38,040 nucleotides of DNA, taken from NCBI RefSeq assembly GCF_009720835.1, contig NZ_WNKZ01000062.1, forward strand, positions 1-38,040. Reading direction: 5' to 3'. This document shows positions 1 to 7,749 of this stretch, piece by piece (positions within the stretch are counted from its first letter, which is position 1; each line of letters begins with the position of its first letter). The stretch comes from Pseudoduganella buxea (GTDB taxonomy: Bacteria; Pseudomonadota; Gammaproteobacteria; Burkholderiales; Burkholderiaceae_D). The translations under genes and the position numbers were made by a program. The notes under the pieces were generated by a model. That model saw only the letters and a list, made by a program, of their open reading frames with translations. It was not told the origin of the DNA and ran no database searches.

Positions 1-1266
1 GGCCGGCTTGCCGCGACCGCCGCCACCGCCGCCACCGCCGCCGCCTGCGCGGGGGTTGTTGCGGTGGTGGCCGGTGCCGCTGCGCAGCTGGATCGGCTGG
101 GCGCGGGCGGTCGGATCGGGCTCGAAGCCGGCGATGACTTCACGCGGCAAGGTTTGCTTGATGAGCTTCTCGATGTCCTTCAGCATGTCGTGCTCGTCCA
201 CGCAGACGAGCGACACGGCTTCGCCGGTGGCGCCGGCGCGGCCCGTGCGGCCGATGCGGTGGACATAGTCTTCCGGCACGTTCGGCAGGTCGTAGTTGAC
301 CACGTGCGGCAGCTGGTCGATGTCGATGCCGCGCGCGGCGATGTCGGTGGCGACCAGCACCTGCAGGGTGCCGTCCTTGAACTCGGCCAGCGCGCGGGTG
401 CGGGCCGACTGGCTCTTGTTGCCGTGGATGGCCATCGCGCCGATGCCGTCCGCGCCCAGCTGTTCGACCAGCTTGTTGGCGCCGTGCTTGGTGCGGGTGA
501 ACACGAGGACCTGGGTCCACTTGTGCGTGCGGATCAGGTACGACAGCATCGGGTGCTTCTTGTCGCGGTCGACGGGGTGGATCTTCTGGGCGATGATCTC
601 CACCGTCGAATTGCGGCGTGCCACTTCGATGGTGGCGGGATTGTTCAGCAGGCCGTCGGCCAGGGCCTTGATCTCGTCGGAGAAGGTGGCCGAGAACAGC
701 AGGTTCTGGCGCTTCGCCGGCAGGGCGGCCAGCACCTTGCGGATGTCGCGGATGAAGCCCATGTCCAGCATGCGGTCGGCTTCGTCCAGGATCAGGATCT
801 CCACCTTGCCCAGGTCGACGGTTCCCTGCTGCATGTGGTCCAGCAAGCGGCCTGGCGTGGCGACGAGGATGTCGACGCCGTGCTTGAGCAGCTTGATCTG
901 TGGATTGATGCTGACGCCGCCGAAGATCACGGCCGAATTCAGGCGCGTGTACTTGCCGTAGACCTTGACGCTTTCCTCCACCTGGGCGGCCAGTTCGCGG
1001 GTCGGCGTCAGGATCAGGGCGCGGATCGGCCGCGGCGACGTGTTGCTGGTCAGTTTCGAACCAAAGGCGTCGGTGGAAAGGCGGTGCAGCACGGGCAGGG
1101 TGAAGCCGGCGGTCTTGCCGGTTCCCGTCTGCGCACCGGCCAGCAGGTCGCCGCCGTTCAGCACAGCGGGAACGGCCTGACTCTGGATCGGCGTCGGCGC
1201 CGTGTAACCCGTTTCGGTAACGGCGCGCAGGATCGCGTCGGACAGGCCAAGTTGAGAGAAGGACAT
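1..1266 (-). CDS. rhlE: DEAD-box ATP-dependent RNA helicase, RhlE type (3' end outside window)
   Basis: ATP-dependent RNA helicase that remodels RNA duplexes in the cytoplasm, typically in ribosome assembly or mRNA decay. The frame starts at ATG 1266 and stays open to the left edge (422 codons visible), so the C-terminus is missing. The translation begins MSFSQLGLSDAILRAV and carries the Q motif (TPIQSQAVP), Walker A AQTGTGKT, PTRELA, TPGRLLDHM, the DEAD box (ILDEADRMLDMGF), SAT, and the motif VI signature HRIGRTGRAG. After the core the tail becomes Arg/Gly-rich, with a run of nine glycines encoded by GGC/GGT repeats, typical of RhlE C-terminal extensions. The RhlE subgroup is assigned from overall similarity and could be another DEAD-box paralogue. 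It is the last leftward gene seen; a TATACT -10-like hexamer lies at 1348-1353 on the minus strand, without a convincing -35. Confidence 0.9.
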   Translation of the reverse strand, partial: MSFSQLGLSDAILRAVTETGYTAPTPIQSQAVPAVLNGGDLLAGAQTGTGKTAGFTLPVLHRLSTDAFGSKLTSNTSPRPIRALILTPTRELAAQVEESVKVYGKYTRLNSAVIFGGVSINPQIKLLKHGVDILVATPGRLLDHMQQGTVDLGKVEILILDEADRMLDMGFIRDIRKVLAALPAKRQNLLFSATFSDEIKALADGLLNNPATIEVARRNSTVEIIAQKIHPVDRDKKHPMLSYLIRTHKWTQVLVFTRTKHGANKLVEQLGADGIGAMAIHGNKSQSARTRALAEFKDGTLQVLVATDIAARGIDIDQLPHVVNYDLPNVPEDYVHRIGRTGRAGATGEAVSLVCVDEHDMLKDIEKLIKQTLPREVIAGFEPDPTARAQPIQLRSGTGHHRNNPRAGGGGGGGGGGRGKPA

Positions 1267-1387
1267 AGGTACTCGATATAGAAATCTGCCCCTGCCAGTG
1301 TTGGCAGATGGGAATGGATGCAGCCGGGCGGAATTACCGCACAGATAGTATAGCAGCGAATTTCAACGCTAATTTCGCTCTGGAAAT

Positions 1388-1417
1388 AAAAAAGGGGGCT
1401 TTCGCCCCCTTTTTTTG
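1388..1417. terminator. bidirectional intrinsic terminator
   Basis: A 7-bp G/C stem (1393-1399 pairing with 1404-1410, loop TTTC) is flanked by an A-run on the left and a T-run on the right, so it can terminate in either direction. It sits just downstream of suhB (minus strand, ending at 1443), which is its likely client. It also insulates the rhlE promoter region. Confidence 0.85.
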
Positions 1418-1442
1418 TAACAATGTCACAGAATCTTGTTAA

Positions 1443-2234
1443 TTACGCAAATTCCGTCAGCAAACCGACCAGCTGGCCGAACACCTTTGGGCCGGCAGCG
1501 ATGATGTTTCCACTAGTCATGTGGTCGGACTCGCCGTTGAATTCGCCTGCAATGCCGCCCGCTTCCGTCACCAGCAGGGAACCGGCCGCGATATCCCATG
1601 GCTGCAGGCCTTTTTCATAGTAGCCGTCCAGGCGGCCGCAGGCCACGTAGGCCAGGTCCAGCGCAGCCGAACCGGCGCGACGCACGCCATGGCTGCGCTC
1701 GGCTGTGATGGCATACATCTTCAGGTATTCGTCGAGCGCCTTCGGGCTGCCGTTTTTGTAGCCTGTAGCCAACAGTGCGCCTGCAATGCGGTCCTGCTTG
1801 CGCACACGGATGCGCTTTTCGTTCAGGTAGGCGCCGGCGCCTTTCTCTGCCGTGAACAGGTCGTTGGCGACGGGGTCGTAGACGAGGCCGAGCGTGATGA
1901 CGCCGCGCTGCTGCAGCGCGATGGAGACGGCGTACTGGGGGAAGCCATGGATGAAGTTGGTGGTACCGTCCAGTGGATCGATGATCCACACGAATTCACT
2001 CTCGTCGTTCACATTGCCGGTGGTGCCGGATTCCTCGCACAGGAAGGCGTGGCTGGGGTAGGCTTTTTGCAACACTTCAATGATGGCCTGCTCGGCGGCC
2101 TGGTCGACGTCCGTCACGAAATCGTTGTGTTGTTTTTCGGTAACACTGACCCGATCCAGGTCGAACGACGCGCGGTTGATGACGGCGGCAGCGCGGCGGG
2201 CGGCTTTCACGGCCGTGTTGAGCATTGGATGCAT
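1443..2234 (-). CDS. suhB: inositol-1-monophosphatase family protein SuhB
   Basis: Mg-dependent inositol monophosphatase-family enzyme; in E. coli SuhB also joins the rRNA transcription antitermination complex. The reading frame is open further upstream, but ATG 2234 is chosen because it follows a GGGGA Shine-Dalgarno and gives 263 residues, the usual length. Metal-binding motifs are complete: EESG at 67-70, WIIDPLDGTTNF at about 83-94 and PWDIAAGSLLVTEAGG from 212. It is divergent from trmJ (156 bp apart), the same suhB/trmJ pairing known from enterobacteria. Transcription should end at the hairpin at 1388-1417. Confidence 0.95.
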   Translation of the reverse strand: MHPMLNTAVKAARRAAAVINRASFDLDRVSVTEKQHNDFVTDVDQAAEQAIIEVLQKAYPSHAFLCEESGTTGNVNDESEFVWIIDPLDGTTNFIHGFPQYAVSIALQQRGVITLGLVYDPVANDLFTAEKGAGAYLNEKRIRVRKQDRIAGALLATGYKNGSPKALDEYLKMYAITAERSHGVRRAGSAALDLAYVACGRLDGYYEKGLQPWDIAAGSLLVTEAGGIAGEFNGESDHMTSGNIIAAGPKVFGQLVGLLTEFA

Positions 2235-2389
2235 TGCAATTCCCCAAATGGAAGCGCGACCCCGGCACTGCGTACCAGTGGTACGCGCGCTGCAGGATCG
2301 GTGCTGTGTGAACAAGAATGAATTAAAGAGCGGTGCGTCGCGACAGGGTAGAATTTGCACCCATCGTCTTCGCCAAACCGCTATTTTAA

Positions 2390-3172
2390 ATGATGCAGCC
2401 AGAAATCACATCGTCTCTTTTCACGCGCCTGAGAGTCGTGCTGGTGGAAACCAGCCGCCCCGGTAATATCGGCGCGGTCGCGCGTGCGATGAAAACGATG
2501 GGCTTTTCCGACCTGGTGCTGGTCAGTCCCCGCCATGAAGGCGCCTTGCAGCACGAGGAAGCGGTGGCCTTCGCCAGCGGCGCCCAGGACATCCTGGAAG
2601 GCGCCCGCATCGTCGCCACCATCGGCGAAGCGCTGGAGGGCATCAACTATGCGGCGGCCGTGTCGGCCCGGCTGCGCGAGTTCTCGCCTCCCGTGCAGAC
2701 ACCGCGCGAGGTGGCCGGACACGTGGCCGGCGAGGCCGGCCTGCATGCGGCCCTGATCCTCGGCAACGAGCGCTTCGGTTTGCCGAACGATATCGTCGAG
2801 CGCTGCAATGTGCTGATCAATATTCCCGCCAATCCGGACTACTCGTCGCTGAACCTGGCCCAGGCGGCCCAGGTGCTGCTCTACGAATGCCGCATGGCGG
2901 CGCTGGCCGCCGGCGCGACGAGCGTGCCGCACAAGCCGGCCGTGGATGTGGGTTTTCATGGCGACTCGGCCAGTCTGGCCCAGGTCGAAGGGATGTACCA
3001 GCACCTGGAACAGGCCCTCGTGGCCATCGATTTCCTCGACGCGAACAACCCCCGCAAGCTGATGCCGCGCCTGAAGCGCCTGTTCTCGCGCACCCAGCTG
3101 GAGACGGAGGAAGTCAATATCCTGCGCGGCATCGCCCGCCAGATCCTGGCGCGCTGCAAGCCGGGGAAATGA
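2390..3172 (+). CDS. trmJ: tRNA (cytidine/uridine-2'-O-)-methyltransferase TrmJ
   Basis: SPOUT-class SAM-dependent methyltransferase that 2'-O-methylates position 32 of several tRNAs. The 260-residue product has the N-terminal RNA-methylase signature ETSRPGNIGAVARAMKTMGF (20-39) and the C-terminal knot motifs ALILGNERFGL (121-131) and NIPANPDYSSLNLAQA (144-159), followed by a helical C-terminal extension typical of TrmJ. Two consecutive ATGs (2390, 2393) are possible starts. It lies divergent to suhB, which supports the assignment, and 56 bp before the uridine kinase on the same strand. Confidence 0.93.
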   Translation: MMQPEITSSLFTRLRVVLVETSRPGNIGAVARAMKTMGFSDLVLVSPRHEGALQHEEAVAFASGAQDILEGARIVATIGEALEGINYAAAVSARLREFSPPVQTPREVAGHVAGEAGLHAALILGNERFGLPNDIVERCNVLINIPANPDYSSLNLAQAAQVLLYECRMAALAAGATSVPHKPAVDVGFHGDSASLAQVEGMYQHLEQALVAIDFLDANNPRKLMPRLKRLFSRTQLETEEVNILRGIARQILARCKPGK

Positions 3173-3228
3173 GCGCGCCCGGCAACGCCCGCCTGTAAGT
3201 TCGGCCGCCGCTCCGGTATCATTCGGGG

Positions 3229-3870
3229 ATGAATCAGATTTCCTTTTCCCCATTTGTCATTGGTGTCGCTGGCGGAAGCGGCAGTGGCAAGTCAACGGTA
3301 TCCCAGCAGGTGCTCGCTTCCTTCGGCGCCGACATGGTCTCGGTCGTCATGCAGGACGATTATTACTGCGACCAGACCGGCCTTCCCCCGGACGTGCGCC
3401 GCAAGCAGAACTACGACCACCCGCAGGCCTTCGACTGGCCGCTCTTGATCCAGCATGTGCAGGCCCTGCGCAACGGCGAAACCATCGCCATGCCGGAGTA
3501 CGATTTCACCATCGACAACCGCTCCAACAAGACCATCGCCGTCAAGCCCGCCCCCGTCATCGTCATCGAAGGCCTGTTCGCCCTGTTCGATGCCGACCTG
3601 CGCCGGATGATGTCGCTGAAGATCTTCGTCGACACGGCGCCGGACGTGCGCTTCATCCGCCGCATGCAGCGCGATATCGCCGAGCGCGGCCGCACCATGG
3701 AAAGCATCATCGGCCAGTACCTGGAAACCGTGCGCCCCATGCACAAGCAGTTCATCGAGCCGACCAAGCGCCACGCCGACGTCATCCTGCCGCACGGCGC
3801 CAACGGCCCGGCGGTCGATGTCATCACCACCAAGGTGGCGAGCGTGATCGGGCAGTTGAAGGGGGCGTGA
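3229..3870 (+). CDS. udk: uridine kinase
   Basis: Phosphorylates uridine/cytidine to UMP/CMP in pyrimidine salvage. The 213-residue protein starts with the P-loop GVAGGSGSGKST at 12-23, then VVMQDDYYCDQTGL with the nucleoside-site DDYY, PEYDFTIDNRSNKT, and VIVIEGLFAL (Walker B-like). FVDTAPDVRFIRRMQRDIAERGR is the lid segment. Length and motif order match Udk. It is followed by a short unknown ORF on the same strand. A related P-loop kinase such as phosphoribulokinase is less likely at this length. Confidence 0.9.
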   Translation: MNQISFSPFVIGVAGGSGSGKSTVSQQVLASFGADMVSVVMQDDYYCDQTGLPPDVRRKQNYDHPQAFDWPLLIQHVQALRNGETIAMPEYDFTIDNRSNKTIAVKPAPVIVIEGLFALFDADLRRMMSLKIFVDTAPDVRFIRRMQRDIAERGRTMESIIGQYLETVRPMHKQFIEPTKRHADVILPHGANGPAVDVITTKVASVIGQLKGA

Positions 3871-3929
3871 ACTTGCCGGCACGCGCACCCATGGCAAGGA
3901 TGCAGCCGGTGGCGGCGAGGCTGCGGTCG

Positions 3930-4301
3930 ATGTTGCAATCGCTCCGGTCCTTCCGGTTCGCCAGCGCCCTGCCGCAGCGCTACCTGGGCCGGCACTGCAC
4001 CGGCAGGCAGTGGCGCAGCGCATTTCCTGACGCCACCAAGGCTGACATCCGTCAATTCCTTCTCGGGTTCGTCACCGCCTTCGGGTTCTTGGATGACGAA
4101 AAATTAAAGTTCGGACCAGGCGACCCGCTGCGGCAAATTTACCGCGACCTGTATCCCAGCCGTTGTATGCCGGATGGCCTGGAGTTCGAGACGCTGGCGG
4201 CCGACTTGCGCACGAAACACGGCATTGCGCTCGGCGACCTGTTGAGCGACACCTTGACCCTGGGCGAGCTGTTCGGACACGTCCAGCGTTCCCGCGCCTG
4301 A
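3930..4301 (+). CDS. small protein of unknown function
   Basis: I do not recognise this gene. The frame is open from GTG 3867, which overlaps the udk stop codon, giving up to 144 residues. ATG 3930 is preferred because GAGG lies 9 nt before it, giving 123 residues. The N-terminus is Arg-rich; the C-terminal half has an acidic, mostly helical look with FGFLDDEKLKFGPGDPLRQIY and ALGDLLSDTLTLGELFGHVQ. The latter faintly resembles acyl-carrier-like DUF1493 proteins, but no DSL phosphopantetheine site is visible. Codon usage is like its neighbours, so it is probably a real gene, co-transcribed with udk. Confidence 0.6.
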   Translation: MLQSLRSFRFASALPQRYLGRHCTGRQWRSAFPDATKADIRQFLLGFVTAFGFLDDEKLKFGPGDPLRQIYRDLYPSRCMPDGLEFETLAADLRTKHGIALGDLLSDTLTLGELFGHVQRSRA

Positions 4302-4414
4302 GCAGTACAAGGCGTGCGCAAGCCGCGCCGACCGAAGCTTTCCTCTAATCCGGCCCCAAGCCTTCCCGTACACTCATCCTTATAAATAGCAGTCATAAAA
4401 CCAAGGATGGAGAC

Positions 4415-4930
4415 ATGACCACACGCAGACTGTTCCTGAAGGCGGGGGCCTGCGGCGCCCTCGCGCTGGCGGCGGGCGGCGCCCTGTACCGGGGCCTGCA
4501 GGCGCGCTCGCCCCAGCGCTTCAACCTCGACAGCGCGGGCCGCGAGCTGCTCACGGCCCTGGTGCCAGCCATTGTCGGCCCGGCGCTGCCCACCGCCACT
4601 GCCCAGCGCCGTACCGCCATCGACGGCACCGTCGAGCGCGTGCGTGGGGCCATCGCCGGCCTGCCGCTGGCCACCCAGGCCGAGCTGCGCGACCTGTTCG
4701 GCCTGCTCGGCCTGGCGCCGTCGCGCCGCCTGCTGGCCGGCCTGCCGGCCTGGCGCGATGCGACACCGGCGCAGTTGCAGGCCTTCCTGCAGGACTGGCG
4801 CCTGCACCGTTTCGCGCAACTGCGCGCCGGCTACCAGGCCTTGCACGACCTCGTGCTGGGCAGCTGGTATGCCGACCCGGCCAGCTGGGCCGCGATCGGC
4901 TATCCCGGCCCGATGAAGGAGCTGGCATGA
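4415..4930 (+). CDS. Tat-exported gluconate 2-dehydrogenase subunit 3-like protein
   Basis: A 171-residue protein with a twin-arginine signal (TTRRLFLKAG followed by an Ala/Gly-rich hydrophobic stretch to about residue 28). The mature part resembles the small subunit-3 family of membrane flavin dehydrogenases, ending with YQALHDLVLGSWYADPASW and GYPGP. Such subunits accompany a GMC flavoprotein and can provide its Tat export ('hitchhiking'). The start follows GGAG and the stop overlaps the next gene's start as ATGA, so the pair is translationally coupled. The upstream 113 bp (4302-4414) hold a likely promoter region with TATAAA at about 4381, but no strong -35. Family assignment is by overall pattern, not a profile search. 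Confidence 0.75.
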   Translation: MTTRRLFLKAGACGALALAAGGALYRGLQARSPQRFNLDSAGRELLTALVPAIVGPALPTATAQRRTAIDGTVERVRGAIAGLPLATQAELRDLFGLLGLAPSRRLLAGLPAWRDATPAQLQAFLQDWRLHRFAQLRAGYQALHDLVLGSWYADPASWAAIGYPGPMKELA

Positions 4931-6540
4931 GCGCCGTGCCCGACCCCATCGAAGCGGGCCTCGCGGCCGGCTGGCACGTGATCGACTGCGCCACCCTCGA
5001 CGAGGACCGCACCATCGAGGCCGACGTGGCCATCATCGGCAGCGGCGCCGGCGGCGGCGTCACGGCCGAGATCCTGACGGCGGCCGGGCTGAAGGTCGTC
5101 ATCGTGGAGGAGGGCGGCTTGCACTCGTCGCGCCACTTCCGCATGCGCGAGGCCGAGGCCTATCCGAAGCTGTACCAGGAATCGGCCGCCCGCAAGACGC
5201 GCGACAAGGGCATCAATATCCTGCAGGGCCGCACGGTGGGTGGCTCCACCACCGTCAACTGGACGTCGAGCTTTCGCACGCCCGCCGCCACCCTGGCGCA
5301 CTGGCAGGAACGCTACGGCCTGCGGGATTATTCGGCGGCGGCGCTGGCGCCGTGGTTCGAGCGGATGGAAGCGCGCCTGCAGATCGCCGACTGGCCGACG
5401 CCGCCGAACGCCAACAACGCGCTGCTGCGCCAGGGCGCCGAGCGCCTGGGCATCCATACGGCGGCGATCCGGCGCAACGTCAACGGCTGCTGGAACCTGG
5501 GCTACTGCGGCATGGGCTGCCCCACCAATGCCAAGCAGTCGATGCTGGTGACGACCATTCCGGCCGCGCTGGCGGCCGGCGCCACCCTGCTGACGCGGGC
5601 CCGCGCAGAGCGCCTCGTGTTCAAGGGCGACCGCGCCGAGCATGTGCTGCTCGCCGCACTGGATGCCGACGGCATCGCCGCCACGGGCCGCACCGTCACC
5701 CTGCGCGCGCGCCACGTGGTGGTGGCCGGCGGCGCCATCAACTCGCCCGGCCTGCTGCTGCGTTCCGGCGCGCCCGACCCCGACAGGCTGCTGGGCAAGC
5801 GCACCTTCCTGCATCCGACCCTGGTGTCGGCCGGGCGCTTCGCCCAACCCGTCGAAGGCTATGCCGGCGCGCCGCAGACGATCTACTCGGACCACTTCCT
5901 CGACACCTTGCCTGTCGGCGGCCCGGCCGGCTACAAGCTGGAAGTGCCGCCGCTGCACCCGCTGCTGCTGTCGACCACCCTGGCCGGCTTCGGCGCGGCC
6001 CATGCGGAAGCGATGCGCCACTTCGCCAACACGCAGGGTATGCTGGCATTGCTGCGCGACGGCTTCCATGCCGGCTCGCAGGGCGGCGCCGTGCTGCTGC
6101 GGCCGGACGGCTCGGCCGAACTGGATTACACGATGACCCACTACCTGTGGGACGGCGCCCGGCGCGCGCTGCTGACGATGGCCGAGATCCAGTTCGCCGC
6201 CGGCGCCCTGGCCGTGATGCCGATGCACGAGATGGGCCGGCACTATGGCTCTTGGCGTGAAGCGAAGGAGGCCATCGGCGCGCTGCCGATGGCGCCGCTG
6301 CTGACCAGGGTCGCGTCGGCCCACGTGATGGGCGGCTGCACGATGGCCGCCGCCGCCCGCGACGGCGTGGTGGCACCGGACGGGCGTTACCGCGAGCTGG
6401 CCAATGTGTCGGTGCACGACGGCTCGCTGTTCCCCACGTCGATCGGCGCCAATCCGCAGTTGTCGATCTACGCCATTACGGCGCGGCTGGCCGATGGCCT
6501 GGCGCGTGAGTTGACGAACGGTCCGGCGCGGGCCGCGTGA
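4927..6540 (+). CDS. GMC-family FAD-dependent oxidoreductase
   Basis: FAD-dependent oxidase/dehydrogenase of alcohols or sugars (glucose-methanol-choline family), 537 residues. The Rossmann FAD motif IIGSGAGGG is at 36-44 with VVIVEEGG closing the fold at 57-64. GRTVGGSTTVNW (101-112) is the second GMC signature. A Cys-rich segment, CWNLGYCGMGCPTNAK, is at 188-203. The C-terminal half carries AHVMGGCTM and the closing motif SVHDGSLFPTSIGANPQLSI. No signal peptide is seen, consistent with export together with the Tat-tagged small subunit just upstream (4-nt overlap). The substrate is not predictable; gluconate/sorbose dehydrogenase-like or long-chain alcohol oxidase-like roles are possible. 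The usual cytochrome c third subunit is absent from this operon. Confidence 0.9.
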   Translation: MSAVPDPIEAGLAAGWHVIDCATLDEDRTIEADVAIIGSGAGGGVTAEILTAAGLKVVIVEEGGLHSSRHFRMREAEAYPKLYQESAARKTRDKGINILQGRTVGGSTTVNWTSSFRTPAATLAHWQERYGLRDYSAAALAPWFERMEARLQIADWPTPPNANNALLRQGAERLGIHTAAIRRNVNGCWNLGYCGMGCPTNAKQSMLVTTIPAALAAGATLLTRARAERLVFKGDRAEHVLLAALDADGIAATGRTVTLRARHVVVAGGAINSPGLLLRSGAPDPDRLLGKRTFLHPTLVSAGRFAQPVEGYAGAPQTIYSDHFLDTLPVGGPAGYKLEVPPLHPLLLSTTLAGFGAAHAEAMRHFANTQGMLALLRDGFHAGSQGGAVLLRPDGSAELDYTMTHYLWDGARRALLTMAEIQFAAGALAVMPMHEMGRHYGSWREAKEAIGALPMAPLLTRVASAHVMGGCTMAAAARDGVVAPDGRYRELANVSVHDGSLFPTSIGANPQLSIYAITARLADGLARELTNGPARAA

Positions 6541-6578
6541 CCCGGGAAGACAATCGAGGCATGAATCGGAGACAGAAC

Positions 6579-7511
6579 ATGGTGATCCGCATCCTGCTGG
6601 CGATCATGGCGGTGCAGGTGCTGTGCGCGCTGGCGATCTGGTACGGCGCCACGGCCTACGTGCCGGCCGACGTGGCACTGGCGCTGGCGCTGCTGGCCGT
6701 CGTGCTGGTGCGGCTGGCCATCACGGCCAATAACTTCCGCCTGAGCCGCCGTTTCGGCAGCGCCACGCCGCCGGACCACGTGCTCGACCTGGCCGGGCGG
6801 GCGCGCCTGCTGTTCGGCGAGTTCCGCGCCACCATGCTGATGTCGTCCTGGACCATGCTGAGGCACCGGCCCGGCATGCACCTGTCGCCCCGGCATCCGG
6901 CCGGCGTGCCGCCCGTGCTGCTGATCCACGGCTACGGCTGCAACGGCGGCTACTGGCAGGCGCTGCGTGACCAATTGGCCGACGACGGCATCAGCCACGA
7001 TACGGTCGACCTGGAACCTGTCACGGCCTCCATCGACGATTTCACCGGTGCCGTCGAGGCCAGTGTGCGGCGGCTGCTGGCCGCCACGGGCGCGGCCCGG
7101 GTCGTCCTCGTCGGCCACAGCATGGGCGGCCTGGTGGCCCGCGCGTGGCTGCGCCGCTACGGCGCGGCGGCGGAAAGCCTGGTCGAGCGCGTCGTCACGG
7201 TGGGCACGCCCCATTTCGGCACCGAACTGGCCGGCTTCGGCTTCGGCGAGAACGCGCGCCAGATGCGCCACAACGATCCATGGCTGCTGCAGCTCGATGC
7301 CGACGACGGCGGACGGCGTAACCTGTTCACGTCGATCTGGTCGTGGCACGACAACATCATCGCCCCCCAGACCTCCTGCCACCTGCCGGGCGCACGCAAT
7401 ATCGCCGTCGGCGGCATCGGCCACGTCGCCCTTGGCAGTCATCCAACAGTGTTGCGCACGATACGCGAAGAGATTTTGACGGCAGCCCCGCCATCCGCTA
7501 GACTCTATTGA
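6579..7511 (+). CDS. membrane-anchored alpha/beta hydrolase (triacylglycerol lipase-like)
   Basis: Serine hydrolase of the alpha/beta fold, probably a lipase/esterase. ATG 6579 is preferred because GGAGA precedes it by 7 nt (310 residues). GTG 6537, overlapping the GMC stop, and ATG 6561 are alternatives. The N-terminus has two hydrophobic segments (about 2-25 and 30-48), predicting membrane attachment. Then come LLIHGYGCNGGYW (oxyanion region), the nucleophile elbow GHSMGG with Ser181, and VGTPHFGTELAG, which is typical of lipases. Candidate Asp258 (SWHDNIIAP) and His282 (GIGHVALGSH) complete the triad. Location behind the Tat subunit and GMC oxidase suggests one transcript. It might release an alcohol substrate for the oxidoreductase, which is speculative. 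Confidence 0.85.
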   Translation: MVIRILLAIMAVQVLCALAIWYGATAYVPADVALALALLAVVLVRLAITANNFRLSRRFGSATPPDHVLDLAGRARLLFGEFRATMLMSSWTMLRHRPGMHLSPRHPAGVPPVLLIHGYGCNGGYWQALRDQLADDGISHDTVDLEPVTASIDDFTGAVEASVRRLLAATGAARVVLVGHSMGGLVARAWLRRYGAAAESLVERVVTVGTPHFGTELAGFGFGENARQMRHNDPWLLQLDADDGGRRNLFTSIWSWHDNIIAPQTSCHLPGARNIAVGGIGHVALGSHPTVLRTIREEILTAAPPSARLY

Positions 7512-7567
7512 CTTGTGGAAATAATTTCTCGCGCTGCAATAGATTATCAAATAAGCGGCGGAGCAGT

Positions 7568-7620
7568 GCGCGAAGCACGGACCGCTCCGGCGCTGTGCCG
7601 GGGCGGTTCGTGCTTCGCGT
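7568..7620. other. long near-perfect hairpin between the lipase and c-di-GMP genes
   Basis: Bases 7570-7591 pair with 7597-7618 over 22 positions with only two G-T wobbles around a 5-nt loop (7592-7596). 7568-7569 extend the stem by two pairs. No T-run follows on the plus strand, so it is not a textbook terminator. The rest of the 238-bp gap (7512-7749) contains a second, shorter hairpin (7694-7700 with 7705-7711) and AGGAG at 7738-7742 before the GTG start. It could be a terminator needing extra factors, a processed 5' leader or a dispersed repeat. Confidence 0.6.
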
Positions 7621-7749
7621 TCCCGGGGAATAAGGGATACTGACAGGACGGGGAGGGCGTAAGGCCCGAGGAGAGCGGGATCGCAGGATCACGCCGGCGC
7701 GGCTGCGCCGGACAAGGTTCGCGGCCCGGAAAAATACAGGAGCGCGAAC

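Noticed and set aside
8..268. Polyproline ORF at the left edge
   Set aside because: Antisense reading of the GGC repeats that encode the helicase's glycine-rich tail.
64..1281. Long plus-strand frame of 405 codons opposite the helicase
   Set aside because: It is the antisense shadow of the RhlE-type gene; the minus-strand frame has all DEAD-box motifs while this one has no recognisable domain.
7512..7749. Possible c-di-GMP (GEMM) riboswitch in front of the GGDEF/EAL gene
   Set aside because: Two hairpins are present, but I could not find the conserved GEMM core or tetraloop-receptor arrangement.
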